From Streptomyces sp. NBC_01471 (GTDB lineage: Bacteria; Actinomycetota; Actinomycetes; Streptomycetales; Streptomycetaceae), in NCBI RefSeq assembly GCF_041438865.1, contig NZ_CP109450.1, positions 7,743,501 through 7,807,500 of the forward strand: a stretch of DNA of 64,000 nucleotides, in the 5' to 3' direction. Under the pieces are notes generated by a model, which had not been told where the DNA came from, ran no database searches, and saw nothing but the letters and a program-made list of their open reading frames with translations. Every line of letters starts with the position of its first letter. The stretch's first letter is position 1. Of the stretch, positions 1-9,279 are shown one piece after another. A program made the translations under genes and the position numbers.

Positions 1-590
1 GTTAGCGCCCGTCTTCGGTGGTGGCAATGACCCCCTGTACTACTCCTCATCGTGAGATGAGATGAAATGCCCGAAATCATGGCTGTTCTGCCGGGCAAGG
101 CAGGGGTGGGGGCCGACTATCACCGGTCGTAGGTGACCTAGGTCCTGTGGCTGGTGTCACCTCGCGAAGCGCCCGAAAATGCCCAAAAAGTTGTGTGGGT
201 CACAGGGTTGGGGCGATTTCCGGTGATTCAGTGCCGCTTGGGCGGGTACACGGCGGCGCCACCGCCGTCGGGCGGGATGTCCGGGCTTTCGGCCGTGCGG
301 GCACGGGGACCTGTCCACCGGCGGCGCCCGCCGACCGGAAGGACGACGCTCAGCCGGTGCCGGTGCCGGTGCCGGTGCCGGTGCCGGAGCCGGAGCCGGA
401 GGAAGAGGGAGAGGGAGAGGGGAGCCGAGCCGGAAGGGGGTGCCAGAGGGGGGAGGGGCCGAGCCGGCGGGGCGCGAGCCGGAACGGATGGCGGTACCGG
501 AGCTACCCTCGAATCAAGGGAATCCCCGCCCGTCATCCGGCGATATGACGGCCGTGGCGCGCGGGACATTCAGCGAGGAGGTTCCCCACG
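1..590. other. Intergenic region with inverted repeats and low-complexity tract
   Basis: No convincing gene is seen before the SD (GAGGAGG) of the first CDS. Open frames here are short, overlap one another on both strands and have poor composition. Visible structure: a perfect 6-bp-arm inverted repeat CTCATC-GTGA-GATGAG at 46-61; AGGTGAC (131-137) facing GTCACCT (156-162), with the self-complementary GACCTAGGTC at 135-144 inside; and a hexanucleotide tract at 353-400. These could be control sites for a gene left of the window or for the 591 gene; nothing in the sequence decides which. Confidence 0.5.
353..422 (+). repeat. GCCGGT/GCCGGA hexanucleotide tract followed by GGGAGA runs
   Basis: Five head-to-tail copies of GCCGGT (353-382) are followed by three of GCCGGA (383-400). 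A purine tract with GGG at 407-409, 413-415 and 419-422 follows, and more G runs lie near 436-457. The six-base period would keep any reading frame (giving PV or PE dipeptides), but the flanks do not look coding. The spaced G runs could form a G-quadruplex on the + strand. Copy number of such tracts is prone to slippage. Confidence 0.8.
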
Positions 591-1046
591 ATGACTTCCA
601 CCGCACGGCTGATGACCGTACTTCCCGCATTCCACCGCGAACGCCTGATGGACCTGGCCCGCGATGTCTTCTTCCCCCAGGACGCGAGGATCTTCGAGGA
701 GGAGTCGCCCGCGGACAAGTTCTGGATCATCCATACCGGGACCGTGGCACTCGACCTGCACGTACCGCAGAGGGGCAGGGTGATGGTCGACACCCTGGAG
801 GTCGGGGACCTGCTCGGCTGGTCCTGGCTCTTCCCGCCGCACCGGTGGCATTTCGGCGCCGAGGCGTTCAGTCCGGTCCGGGCGCACGAGTTCGACGCGG
901 TCGCCGCCCGGGAAGTGTGCGAGAGCGACCACGAGCTGGGCCTGGCCCTGGCCCGCTCCGTCGCCGAGGTCCTCGCCACCCGCCTTGAGGTCGCCCGTAC
1001 GAAACTGCTCGATCAGTACATGCTCCACGGCGCCACCGGCATGTAG
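591..1046 (+). CDS. Cyclic nucleotide-binding domain protein
   Basis: A 151-residue protein made almost entirely of one cyclic-nucleotide-binding (Crp-like) beta-roll, about residues 10-125, with the family's G-D-L-L-G-W turn around residues 83-88. No DNA-binding helix-turn-helix follows, so it is not a complete Crp/Fnr transcription factor. Stand-alone domains of this kind are common in actinobacteria, where they act as small sensors or accessory subunits; the ligand is unknown. The ATG follows a strong GAGGAGG SD, which fixes the start. It is a single gene, convergent with araB downstream. Confidence 0.75.
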   Translation: MTSTARLMTVLPAFHRERLMDLARDVFFPQDARIFEEESPADKFWIIHTGTVALDLHVPQRGRVMVDTLEVGDLLGWSWLFPPHRWHFGAEAFSPVRAHEFDAVAAREVCESDHELGLALARSVAEVLATRLEVARTKLLDQYMLHGATGM

Positions 1047-1107
1047 GGACCGCCGGGGCTCGGTGGGGGCAGTACGAGTGAGCAGTACGGGGAGCGCCAG
1101 AGGCTGA

Positions 1108-2841
1108 TCAGGCCTGCGGAGACACGGGTGCCGCACGGTCGGCCACGGACTGTGCCGAGGCCGTCACCGCCGCCCGGCGGAGCTGCCTCAGCCGGTGCAT
1201 CACGTCGTTGGCGCCCCGGCCGAAATAGTCGTGCAGCAGGCAGTACTCGGCGTACAGCCGGTCGTACGCCGCCGACCTGTCCGGATCCGGCTTGTGCACG
1301 GCCGGGCGGGTCCCGCCCATCGCCGATGCCGCTGCGTGGATGTCCGGATACGCGCCCGCGGCGACCGCGGCGTGCATCGCCGAGCCGAGCGCCGGACCCC
1401 GGGACGAATGGATCAGACTCAGCGGCCGCCGGGTGACGTCGGCGTACAGCTGGGTCAGGAAGGTGTTCTCCAGCAGACCGCCGGCGAGGGTGATGCCGGT
1501 GACCGGCACCCCGGCCTCCTCGAAGGCCTCGATGATCCGGCGGGTACCGAAGGCCGTCGCCTCCAGCAGGGCGCGGTAGACGTCCTCGGGTCTGGTGGCC
1601 AGTGTCAGCCCCACGACGGTGCCGCTGAGTTCATGATCGACGAGCACCGACCGGTTGCCGCTGTGCCAGTCCAGGGCCACCAGACCGTGCTCCCCGACGG
1701 CCTGCGCGGCGCCGAGCCGGGTCAGATGGTCGTGGAGGGTGCGGCCCAGCCGCCGTGCCTCCTGGGCGCAGGCCTCCGGGACCGCGGTCCGTACGAACCA
1801 GCCGAAGATGTCGCCGACGCCGCTCTGCCCGGCCTCGTAACCCCACAGACCGGGGACGATGCCGCCGTCGACCACTCCGGACACGCCCGGAACCGGGCTC
1901 GGGTCCGGAGAGCTCACCATGTGGCAGGCGGATGTCCCCATGATCAGAACCATCCGGCCGGACCCGGCCGCGCCCGTCGCGGGCACGGTCACATGCGCGT
2001 CGATGTTCCCGACACACACCGCGATCCCCTCGGGCAGCCCGGTCCAGGCCGCCGCCCGTGCGGTCAGACCGCCCGCCCGGGTCCCGAGCGCGCCGGTCGG
2101 GTGCTCGACCTTGTCGCGCACGAAGTCCCGGAATCCGGGGTTGAGCGCGGCGAGGAACCCGTCGGACGGGTGGACGCCGTCCTGCAGCAGGCCCTTGTAA
2201 CCGGCGGCGCAGGCGCTGCGGACATAGCGGCCGCACAGCTGCCAGACGATCCAGTCCGTCGCCTCGACCCAGTGGTCGGTCAGGGCGTACAGCTCCGGGT
2301 CCTCCTCCAGCAGCTGGAGCCCCTTGGCGAACTGGCCCTCCGACGAGACCCGGCCCCCGTAGCGGTCCAGCCACGGCTCGGCCCGCTCGGCCGCCAGGGC
2401 GTTGATCCGGTCGGCCTGCGGCTGCGCCGAGTGGTGCTTCCAGAGCTTCACGTACGCGTGCGGCCGCTCCGTGTACTGCGGCAGCTCGCAGAGCGGGGTG
2501 CCGTCGGCCGTCACCGGGATCATGGTGCACGACGTGAAGTCGGTCCCCACCCCGATCACCCGGTCTACCGGAACCCCGCTCGCCTCCAGCGCCCGTGGCA
2601 CCGCTTGGCGCAGCACCCCGAGATAGTCGGAGGGAACCTGGAGCGCCCACTCGGGCGGCAGCCGCGGGCCGCCGTGGGGGAGTGCCTCGTCGAGCACACC
2701 GTGCGGGTAGAGGTGTTCGGCCGCGCCCAGCTCGGCCCCGTCCCGTACGCGGACCACCACCGCACGCCCGGACAGGGTGCCGAAGTCCACACCGACGACG
2801 TACGCATCCTGTTCCCGGCCGCTCCCCGGCGCTGCGCTCAC
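1108..2841 (-). CDS. araB: Ribulokinase (FGGY carbohydrate kinase)
   Basis: A 577-residue FGGY-family kinase. The N-terminal actin-like ATPase fold starts with a phosphate-binding segment at about residues 14-28 (VGVDFGTLSGRAV), and the C-terminal domain carries the G-G-G-L-L-E-N signature. Length and order match ribulokinase, which phosphorylates L-ribulose to L-ribulose-5-phosphate in arabinose catabolism. The GTG start at 2841 is preceded by AGGAGA at good spacing. No araA or araD lies beside it, so any partners are elsewhere. L-xylulokinase or another FGGY kinase is the main alternative, but the N-terminal region favours AraB. Confidence 0.88.
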   Translation of the reverse strand: MSAAPGSGREQDAYVVGVDFGTLSGRAVVVRVRDGAELGAAEHLYPHGVLDEALPHGGPRLPPEWALQVPSDYLGVLRQAVPRALEASGVPVDRVIGVGTDFTSCTMIPVTADGTPLCELPQYTERPHAYVKLWKHHSAQPQADRINALAAERAEPWLDRYGGRVSSEGQFAKGLQLLEEDPELYALTDHWVEATDWIVWQLCGRYVRSACAAGYKGLLQDGVHPSDGFLAALNPGFRDFVRDKVEHPTGALGTRAGGLTARAAAWTGLPEGIAVCVGNIDAHVTVPATGAAGSGRMVLIMGTSACHMVSSPDPSPVPGVSGVVDGGIVPGLWGYEAGQSGVGDIFGWFVRTAVPEACAQEARRLGRTLHDHLTRLGAAQAVGEHGLVALDWHSGNRSVLVDHELSGTVVGLTLATRPEDVYRALLEATAFGTRRIIEAFEEAGVPVTGITLAGGLLENTFLTQLYADVTRRPLSLIHSSRGPALGSAMHAAVAAGAYPDIHAAASAMGGTRPAVHKPDPDRSAAYDRLYAEYCLLHDYFGRGANDVMHRLRQLRRAAVTASAQSVADRAAPVSPQA

Positions 2842-2955
2842 GACTCACTTCTCCTGTCCGTAAGGAGGGCCGGCCCGCGCTGCCGGTTCCGGTCGGCGGC
2901 AGACGCGCGGAGCGCCGGTCGCCGCAGGTCATCGTACGCGCGGGGTCCGGACCGG

Positions 2956-3477
2956 CTACCGTGCCGGGACGTGGAAGCGCAGCCCGGTGCTGTCGGCGGG
3001 CGGCTGCCCCTCGCCACGGCCCACCGGACCGTCGGACTCCGCGTCTGCGACGCCGGGCCACAGCCTCGCCGCGGGGGCGTTGTCATGGAAGTAGGAGAGG
3101 GTCCAGGTGCCCGGATGGCACTGGAACAGCAGTCGTGCGGCCTCGCGTCCGACGCCCCGGCGGCGGTAGCGGCGCGCGACGAAGAACTCGCTGATGTTCC
3201 AGGCCCCTTCGTCCCCCTCGACATCGCAGCGGGCCAGGGCGAAGTCCGCCGTGCGGCCCGCCGCGGTGATCAGATACGCCTCCCGGTCGTCCGAGCCGAT
3301 GAAGTAGCTGTCGAGCCAGCGGTAGTCGAAGGTGCCGTGCGCGGACAGCTCCAGCGGCTGGAACTCGGAGAAGTCGTGCAGATACAGCTGGAGCAGATTG
3401 GCCAGGACGGGCTTGTCGTCGGAGCCGGCCGCCGTGAGCCGGACCTCCACGGGTGCGGGGGTGCGTACGTCGTTCAT
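2956..3477 (-). CDS. GNAT family N-acetyltransferase
   Basis: A 173-residue GNAT protein. The acetyl-CoA pyrophosphate-binding loop R-R-R-G-V-G-R is at about residues 106-111 after a beta-strand reading SEFFVARRY. The start at 3477 (MNDVRTP) is chosen because the upstream extension of the same frame is low-quality Arg/Pro sequence. The N-terminal half (LLQLYLHDFSEF) resembles GNATs annotated as predicted acetyltransferases. The substrate cannot be told. It is on the same strand as the beta-helix gene that starts further right, but a gap and reading direction suggest its own transcript. Confidence 0.75.
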   Translation of the reverse strand: MNDVRTPAPVEVRLTAAGSDDKPVLANLLQLYLHDFSEFQPLELSAHGTFDYRWLDSYFIGSDDREAYLITAAGRTADFALARCDVEGDEGAWNISEFFVARRYRRRGVGREAARLLFQCHPGTWTLSYFHDNAPAARLWPGVADAESDGPVGRGEGQPPADSTGLRFHVPAR

Positions 3478-3520
3478 ACGGGCACCGTGCCAGGTCGCGG
3501 GCGGCACCGCCCCGGAATTT

Positions 3521-5032
3521 TCACCGCCCCTGGTCCGCGCCCAGATTGGGCCGGGCCGGGATCCGGTGTCCGAAGTAGTCGAGGACCGTACCGTCGTCCA
3601 CCGCGGTGCCCGCGCCGAGTGCGGGGGATCCGGGGCGCAGCCTGACACCGTCCGGCGCCGTGGGGTGCGCGGAGCGCAGCAGCGGGTCCGCGTCGACGGC
3701 GCCCGCATCATGGGGCTGACCGGTGTTCCAGTACAGGTTGCCGGAGTACGTGCTGAGGGTGTCCGTGACCGGCGAACCGCCCGCGGCGCCGACGAAGACG
3801 TTGTCCGAGAACGTCACCCCGCTCTGGCCGTTGTCGGAGACCATCGCGGTGTCCGGGTGGTCGGTGACGACGGTGTTGCGGTAGACACGGGTGTCCGTGG
3901 TGCTGCCGCAGACCACCGAGATCACCCCGTAGGGAGCCGAGGTGTTGCGGTCGTTGATGCTGACGTTGTCGTGCACGCGGTTGCCGTCCGTGGTCGTGGT
4001 CGCGCCGTTGCAGACCAGCAGGAAGCCGCCCTCGTTGTCATGGCTGTAGTTGTAGCGGTAGACGTTGCGGGTGTTGGCACCGTCGATGTCGTACGCCATG
4101 GAGTCCCGGGTCCCGTGACCCCCGCTCACTTCGTTGTACTGGTAGAGCACGTCATCCGAGTTCCAGGCCCACACACCGGCGTTGTAGGCGGCGGAGCGCA
4201 TGTTGAAGCCGTCGACGCGGTTGTGCTCGACCAGCGCGCCGCGCGCGTTCTGCACGACGATCCCGTCGCCGCCCGCGTCGGAGACCGTGTTGCGGTCGAT
4301 GACCAGTCCGGTGATGGCCTGCCAGCTGCTGCCGGTCCCGTCGGGGTTCTCGGTCCGGTGGCTCCACGTCGAGGCGGTCCCGATGCCGGTGCGGTCCGTG
4401 TGCCGGACGGTCGAGTCCGTGATCCGTACGCCGTCGAAGCGGGTCGGCACGCCGGAGCCCTGCACCACGAAGAGGATGCCACCGCTGGGGTCGGGATCCT
4501 TGCTGTCCGAGCCGTTGACGTCATGGACGTCCACGCCGTCGACGACGTAGTGGTGGCCGACGCCGAAGTCCCGCAGCAGGACGAGCAGTCCGGCCCGGCG
4601 GTCCGTTGTCGTGGCCGGGCCCGTGTCGGAGAGGTCCAGGTCGCGCACCTCCCAGCCCTCGGAGTCGCGCAGCAGGACGGCGGCGCGGGCGCCGGCGCCC
4701 TCGATGTGCGGTTTGGCCCCGCTGCCGTAGGCCCCGAGCCGGATGGGCTCGGCGGCGGTTCCGGAGCCGGTGGGGGCGAGCGTTCCCGTGCAGCTGCTCC
4801 CGCGCCGCAGCAGCAGCCGGTCGCCGGGGGCGTAGGCCCGCGAGGCCTTGGCGAGGCTGCGCCAGGCGCCGGCCTCGCTGGTGCCCGGGGAACTGTCGCT
4901 GCCGTCGCGGCAGTCCACGTAGTAGGTGGTGCCCGTGTGGTGCTGGGCGGCGGCAGCGGTGGGCGCCAGTCCGGCGACGGCGGCCGCCAGCGCGGTCAGT
5001 ACGGCCTTCGTTCGCAGCAGTTCTCTGAGCAT
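3521..5032 (-). CDS. Secreted right-handed parallel beta-helix protein
   Basis: A 503-residue exported protein: signal peptide about residues 1-29 ending in an AAAA stretch, then many imperfect beta-helix coils with repeated N-x-V, H-x-N and Y-N patterns typical of pectate-lyase-like or parallel beta-helix repeat proteins. A phrase near the mature N-terminus (YYVDCRDGSDSSPGTS) is the usual opening of such secreted enzymes. It probably binds or cleaves a polysaccharide outside the cell; the catalytic class (lyase, hydrolase or epimerase) cannot be assigned. The start at 5032 is the only one giving a proper signal peptide. GH89 lies immediately upstream on the same strand, 98 bases away. Confidence 0.8.
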   Translation of the reverse strand: MLRELLRTKAVLTALAAAVAGLAPTAAAAQHHTGTTYYVDCRDGSDSSPGTSEAGAWRSLAKASRAYAPGDRLLLRRGSSCTGTLAPTGSGTAAEPIRLGAYGSGAKPHIEGAGARAAVLLRDSEGWEVRDLDLSDTGPATTTDRRAGLLVLLRDFGVGHHYVVDGVDVHDVNGSDSKDPDPSGGILFVVQGSGVPTRFDGVRITDSTVRHTDRTGIGTASTWSHRTENPDGTGSSWQAITGLVIDRNTVSDAGGDGIVVQNARGALVEHNRVDGFNMRSAAYNAGVWAWNSDDVLYQYNEVSGGHGTRDSMAYDIDGANTRNVYRYNYSHDNEGGFLLVCNGATTTTDGNRVHDNVSINDRNTSAPYGVISVVCGSTTDTRVYRNTVVTDHPDTAMVSDNGQSGVTFSDNVFVGAAGGSPVTDTLSTYSGNLYWNTGQPHDAGAVDADPLLRSAHPTAPDGVRLRPGSPALGAGTAVDDGTVLDYFGHRIPARPNLGADQGR

Positions 5033-5130
5033 GGCCGGACGGTAGCCAGCGCCCTGCTGCCCCGGCCATGGACATACGTGCAGGGCACTTGGACCTCCGT
5101 GTGCGCGCTGGGGGCCGCCGCAGGGGAGCG

Positions 5131-7308
5131 TCAGTGCCCGCCGGCGGCGGCGACCCGGCGGGCGATGCGCACGATGTCGCCGGCCGGCTCCGTGCGGTAC
5201 GGGGGGTGGTCGCGGATCCAGCCGTCCTCGATGGCGTACCAGTCGATGTCCCGGGGTGCGCGGTTCTCGGCGAGTGCCGTGTCCAGCTCCCGGAAGTAGG
5301 TCTTCCAGCGCAGCGTGTAGAGACCGCCGACCAGCCCGGCCCACTCGCGGTTCGCGTAGTCGCGCAGCCCGCCGTCGTCCGCCGCCCCGCGGTCGCCCCA
5401 GACGGTGAGGAGTGACACCGCGTCGTGGGCGAGCCGGTCCTTCTCGGAGCTGTCCGCGCCCCAGGACCGGGCGTCGGACACCCAGCGGCCCAGCAGGAAG
5501 CGGCGGTCGGTGGCGACGGTCTCCTCCAGCAGCCCCATCCACGCGAACCACTCCGCGGTGAGCCGCCCGAACGCTGCCCGGTCGCCCCCGTCGTACGCGG
5601 CCCTGATCCGGGGGAGCAGCGTGCGGCTGTGGTGGGAGAGGGTCTGACGGGTGACGTCGAGCAGGTCGTACCGGTAGGCGCTGCTGCGCCGCAACGCGGC
5701 CGGTACCGCGAGGAGTTCGGGCAGGGCCCGGGCGAACTCGACGGTGTCGTAGCGCAGTCCGTCCGGCGACCAGGCCGCGCCGCTCTTCGCCGTCAGCGAG
5801 GGGCGGGCGCCGAAGAGGCCGTCCGGTGCCTCGCTCCAGCTGTCCTGCCGGGTGGTTCCGTACGCGGTGCGGCGCAGGATGTCCCAGGCCGCGGCCGCGT
5901 GCCGGTCGGGCGCCCCGTACCGTTCGGCCGACCACTGGTCGAACCAGGCGGTGAGGGAGACGGGTCCCGTGCTCCAGGGCAGATCGCTGAAGAGCGCGAA
6001 GGCGGCGGGGTTGTTGTCCGAGCCTTCGGGCATCAGCGCGATACCGCTGAGGGCGCTGTTCTGCTTGGTGCGCCACTGCTCGTACAGGGCCGTCCAGTCG
6101 GGGGTGTTGGCCCCCATGGTGGTGTGTCCGCCGAAGTTCCAGATGGATCCGAAGGCGTACGGTGTTCCGCCCCAGTCCTTCTCGCGGTCGGTGACGGTCG
6201 GGAAGCGGTCCGAGAGACCGTCCACGATGAACATCTTCGACCTGTCGACGGCGTCGATGATCTCGCTGCGGGGATTGGTCTGCCAGCCCAGTACGTTCCA
6301 GACGGCCCCGGGATGTGCGGTGCGCAGGGCCTTCTCGACGGCCTTCGCGGCCTCGCCCACGGGTACGTCCCCCGGGTTCCCGCCCTCGTGCAGAAGGTCG
6401 GCCTTGTACATGTCCGAGTCGCCGAGGAGTCCGCTCTGGATCCGGTAGAAGGTCTCGGCGACCCGCCCGAAGACCTCGGTGCGCGGGTCAAGCCAGTCCG
6501 GGCGGCCGAAGCCGGACCAGTCGCCCTGCGGTACGACACGGGCGCCCGGGTTGCGGTCGGCGAAGCCGGGCGGGACCGTACCGAAGTAGCCGGGGAGCAC
6601 CGGGGTCATGCCCAGTTCGCGCACCCGCTCCACGATCCGCTGGGCGAGGCGTACCCGCCGGTCCAGCAGCTGCCGGGACACCGGTCCGCCGAAGCCCGAC
6701 ATGTTCTGCAGGAGCCACCACGGCTGATGGGCCGGCCCCGGTATCCAGGCCCGCAGTTCGGCGTCGCCGTAGCCGAACTCCTGGAAGGTGCGGTGGTAGA
6801 CGGTGTCCGCGCCGCCGTAGACCAGGACCTCGTTGAAGCCGTGCAGGGCCAGCACGTCGAGTTCGTGCTCCCAGTAGTCCCAGCCGCTGTACGGGCCCGT
6901 GTAGCCGTCGTTGGTGTCGTTGAAGACGAAGCGGTGAGCGACGTTCGCGGACTTGACCAGCGGCTTCCGCAGGCCGGGCAGGCGCCGGGGGAGAGCGGTC
7001 TGCTCACCGTTCCACGAGAAGTGGGCGTGCGCCGTCGACCTCAGGTAGTGGTGCACCCCGGTGAGCTGTACCGCCGGGGTGGTGCCCTCGACCACGATCC
7101 GGCCGGTCGTCCCGGACACCCGGAAGGCGTCGGCCCCGTCCCTGGCCGGGACGGTGCGGAAGGTGACCTGGTCGCAGTGGCGGGGGAGGAGCCGCGCCAG
7201 CGCCCGGGAGGCCGCCGGGCGCTGCGCCGCCGACGCGGTGCCGTGCGCGGCGGCGAGCGCGGCGGTGGCGCCGAGAGCGGTGATGACCGTGCGTCGGCCG
7301 ATGTCCAT
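5131..7308 (-). CDS. Secreted alpha-N-acetylglucosaminidase (GH89)
   Basis: A 725-residue NAGLU/GH89 protein. The N-terminus has an export signal with a twin-arginine-like start (MDIGRRTVITAL) and alanine-rich core to about residue 29. The NAGLU N-terminal, TIM-barrel and C-terminal domains follow. Two segments correspond to the catalytic glutamates of the human enzyme: LLHEGGNP and MPEGSDNN; the family WNFGG motif lies between them. GH89 enzymes release terminal alpha-linked GlcNAc from glycans. GGGAG before the ATG at 7308 supports that start. With the beta-helix gene downstream it may form a small glycan-degrading pair. Confidence 0.9.
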   Translation of the reverse strand: MDIGRRTVITALGATAALAAAHGTASAAQRPAASRALARLLPRHCDQVTFRTVPARDGADAFRVSGTTGRIVVEGTTPAVQLTGVHHYLRSTAHAHFSWNGEQTALPRRLPGLRKPLVKSANVAHRFVFNDTNDGYTGPYSGWDYWEHELDVLALHGFNEVLVYGGADTVYHRTFQEFGYGDAELRAWIPGPAHQPWWLLQNMSGFGGPVSRQLLDRRVRLAQRIVERVRELGMTPVLPGYFGTVPPGFADRNPGARVVPQGDWSGFGRPDWLDPRTEVFGRVAETFYRIQSGLLGDSDMYKADLLHEGGNPGDVPVGEAAKAVEKALRTAHPGAVWNVLGWQTNPRSEIIDAVDRSKMFIVDGLSDRFPTVTDREKDWGGTPYAFGSIWNFGGHTTMGANTPDWTALYEQWRTKQNSALSGIALMPEGSDNNPAAFALFSDLPWSTGPVSLTAWFDQWSAERYGAPDRHAAAAWDILRRTAYGTTRQDSWSEAPDGLFGARPSLTAKSGAAWSPDGLRYDTVEFARALPELLAVPAALRRSSAYRYDLLDVTRQTLSHHSRTLLPRIRAAYDGGDRAAFGRLTAEWFAWMGLLEETVATDRRFLLGRWVSDARSWGADSSEKDRLAHDAVSLLTVWGDRGAADDGGLRDYANREWAGLVGGLYTLRWKTYFRELDTALAENRAPRDIDWYAIEDGWIRDHPPYRTEPAGDIVRIARRVAAAGGH

Positions 7309-7488
7309 GGGGCGACTCCCTTGCGGCGGTGGGGCGGACCGGATCACTGGCCGGGGATCCTGGCGCAGGTGCCGGCAGCCGGTCAAGGTGCGCGTACGCG
7401 GGGAGTTGGGAGTGTGCCCGTACGGAGCGGCCGGAGAAGGCGACCGGCCGGGCCCCGGCGAGGGACGGGCCGGCGACCCGCCCCCGGG

Positions 7489-8160
7489 TCAGTCCCCGGA
7501 CGTCACCCCGTCGCCCCCGTCCCAGAGCCTCAGTCCCGCGGTCAGCCCGTGGACACAGCGTGCCGCGAGTTCGGCGGGTCCACCGGGACCGTGATCCGCC
7601 GCGTCCGTGGTGGCCCAGACCTCGACGGCGACGCGCATCGCGGTGTTGGCGGCGGCCGAGGCCAGCCTGATCTCCAGCGGGTCCGCTTCACGGCCCGCCA
7701 GCGCGGCCAGGACCGGGGTCAGTTCCTCCTCGGCGTCGTGTGTCACCCGCAGCCAGACGGAGAGCAGGCCCGGGTGGGTGTCCATCGCCCGGATCAGCCC
7801 CCGCGTCCAGTGCAGCGCCTGGGTCTCGGCCTCGTCGGTGGGGGTGAGCGCCCGCAGCGCGGCCCGTTCGAGCGCCCGGGGCGCGGGCAGGTCGCCGGGG
7901 CTGTCACGCAGATCGGCGATCCACTGCTTCACCCCGCTGGACAGCAGCGGGGCGACCGCGTCCTCCTTCGTGCGGAAGTACCGGTAGAAGGTGCGCAGCG
8001 CGATCCCGGAAGCGCGGGCGATGTCCTCGGCCGTGGTGCTGTCCGCCCCGTGTTCGGCGAAGAGCGCGGCGGCGGTGCGGGCGATCTCCAGCTGGGTCGC
8101 CGCCTTGCGGCGCTCGGTGAGTGAGGGCCGGGCGGGGGCTGTCCGGGACGTGTCTGGCAT
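7489..8160 (-). CDS. TetR family transcriptional regulator
   Basis: A 223-residue TetR repressor. The N-terminal helix-turn-helix spans about residues 20-70, with TAEDIARASGIALRTFYRYF as recognition region. The C-terminal ligand domain is typical of the TetR_C group often next to dehydrogenases. The start MPDTSRT at 8160 is preferred to a longer frame whose N-terminal extension would run across the divergent promoter. It is transcribed away from the SDR gene at 8282, with 121 bases between them and a 15-bp palindrome there (8209-8223). The simplest model is autoregulation plus control of the SDR gene. Confidence 0.85.
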   Translation of the reverse strand: MPDTSRTAPARPSLTERRKAATQLEIARTAAALFAEHGADSTTAEDIARASGIALRTFYRYFRTKEDAVAPLLSSGVKQWIADLRDSPGDLPAPRALERAALRALTPTDEAETQALHWTRGLIRAMDTHPGLLSVWLRVTHDAEEELTPVLAALAGREADPLEIRLASAAANTAMRVAVEVWATTDAADHGPGGPAELAARCVHGLTAGLRLWDGGDGVTSGD

Positions 8161-8208
8161 GTCCAAAGGGTATGTCCCGATGCCCCCTGGCCGCTCTTTC
8201 TGCCTATG

Positions 8209-8223
8209 TGGCACATCGTGCCA
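8209..8223. promoter_or_regulatory. Candidate TetR operator
   Basis: TGGCACATCGTGCCA is a perfect inverted repeat with 6-bp arms and a 3-bp centre. It lies midway between the divergent TetR gene and the SDR gene, the usual place for a shared operator. Confidence 0.55.
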
Positions 8224-8281
8224 TCAAGGCGTACCGTGCAGGGGAAGGGCTCGAAGGCGAGCCCGGAACGGAGACAGGACA

Positions 8282-9046
8282 ATGAACCGCTTTGACGGAC
8301 GCCGCGTACTGGTCACCGGTGGTGGCTCGGGCATCGGCCAGGCCACCGTGGCCCGCATCCTCGCCGAGGGCGGCACCGTCGTCGCCGCCGACATCGTGGA
8401 GGCGGGCCTCGACGCCACCCGTGAGCAGGCGCGCGCGGCAGGAACAGAGAGCCGGCTCACGACCGTCGTGGCCGACATCTCCGACGAGGCGTCGGTGCGC
8501 TCCGCCATCGGGGGCGCCATCAGCGATCTGGGCGGTCTGGACGCGCTGGTCAACGCGGCGGGCATCCTGCGGTCCTCGCACACCGCCGACACGACCCTGG
8601 AATTCTGGAACAGGATGCTCGCGGTGAACCTCACCGGCACCTTCCTGGTCACACGCGAGGCGCTGCCCGCACTGCTGGACACCGGCAAGGGCGTGGTGGT
8701 CAACTTCAGCTCCACCTCCGCGACCTTCGCGCACCCGTACATGGCGGCCTACGCGGCCACGAAGGGCGGCATACAGTCGTTCACGCACGCCATCGCCATC
8801 GAGTACGCCAAGCAGGGGCTGCGCGCCGTGTGTGTCGCGCCGGGCTCGATCGCCTCGGGTATGACCAGTGACCCGGGTCTGCCCGCGGATGCCGACCTCA
8901 GTCTGCTCGCCAAGCTCTCCCCGGCCATCGGCCAGGGCTTCGCCGGCCCGGAGACGGTGGCGGGCGTGATCGCCATGCTCGCGTCCGACGACGGTGCCTT
9001 CGTCACGGGCACCGAGCTCCGCATCGACGGCGGTACGCACGCCTGA
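8282..9046 (+). CDS. SDR family NAD(P)-dependent oxidoreductase
   Basis: A 254-residue classical short-chain dehydrogenase. The dinucleotide motif TGGGSGIG is near residues 12-19, the NAAG structural motif follows, and the catalytic Y-x-x-x-K is seen as YAATK. The C-terminal region ends in the usual ASDDGAFVTGTELRIDGG. It oxidises or reduces an alcohol/ketone pair with NAD(H) or NADP(H); the substrate is unknown. GGAG sits before the ATG. Divergent from a TetR gene with a palindrome between, so probably induced by a small ligand. Confidence 0.85.
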   Translation: MNRFDGRRVLVTGGGSGIGQATVARILAEGGTVVAADIVEAGLDATREQARAAGTESRLTTVVADISDEASVRSAIGGAISDLGGLDALVNAAGILRSSHTADTTLEFWNRMLAVNLTGTFLVTREALPALLDTGKGVVVNFSSTSATFAHPYMAAYAATKGGIQSFTHAIAIEYAKQGLRAVCVAPGSIASGMTSDPGLPADADLSLLAKLSPAIGQGFAGPETVAGVIAMLASDDGAFVTGTELRIDGGTHA

Positions 9047-9279
9047 CCCGCCCCTGCCCGCCCCTGCCCGCCACTGGGGCAGCCACCGCTCGCCGATCGC
9101 CCCCGCGGAGCAGCTCCGCCCGGTGATCGACGAGCGGTGGCTGCTCTGTGTGGGCAGACTGGAGGGACCGGACGAGGCGCCGTCGCGGCGCCCTGCCCTT
9201 CGAGCGCCGCCGTTACGACACGCGGCTCGCGTGGGGCGGTGAAAGCGGACGGTTCCCGGCGGACGAGGAGGAGATCCCG

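Noticed and set aside
147..594. Open frames coding PVPVPV/PEPEPE or RCRCRC stretches
   Set aside because: They come from the hexanucleotide tract; no SD, flanking residues are Arg/Pro/Gly noise and three frames overlap.
1195..3645. 816-codon open frame opposite ribulokinase
   Set aside because: Shadow of araB and the GNAT gene in GC-rich DNA; the minus-strand product has full family motifs.
5425..8124. 899-codon open frame opposite GH89 and TetR genes
   Set aside because: Antisense shadow; residues are Gly/Val/Arg-rich without domains.
8994..9242. Small frame after the SDR gene
   Set aside because: No SD or family motif; at most a fragment, mentioned with the VOC gene.
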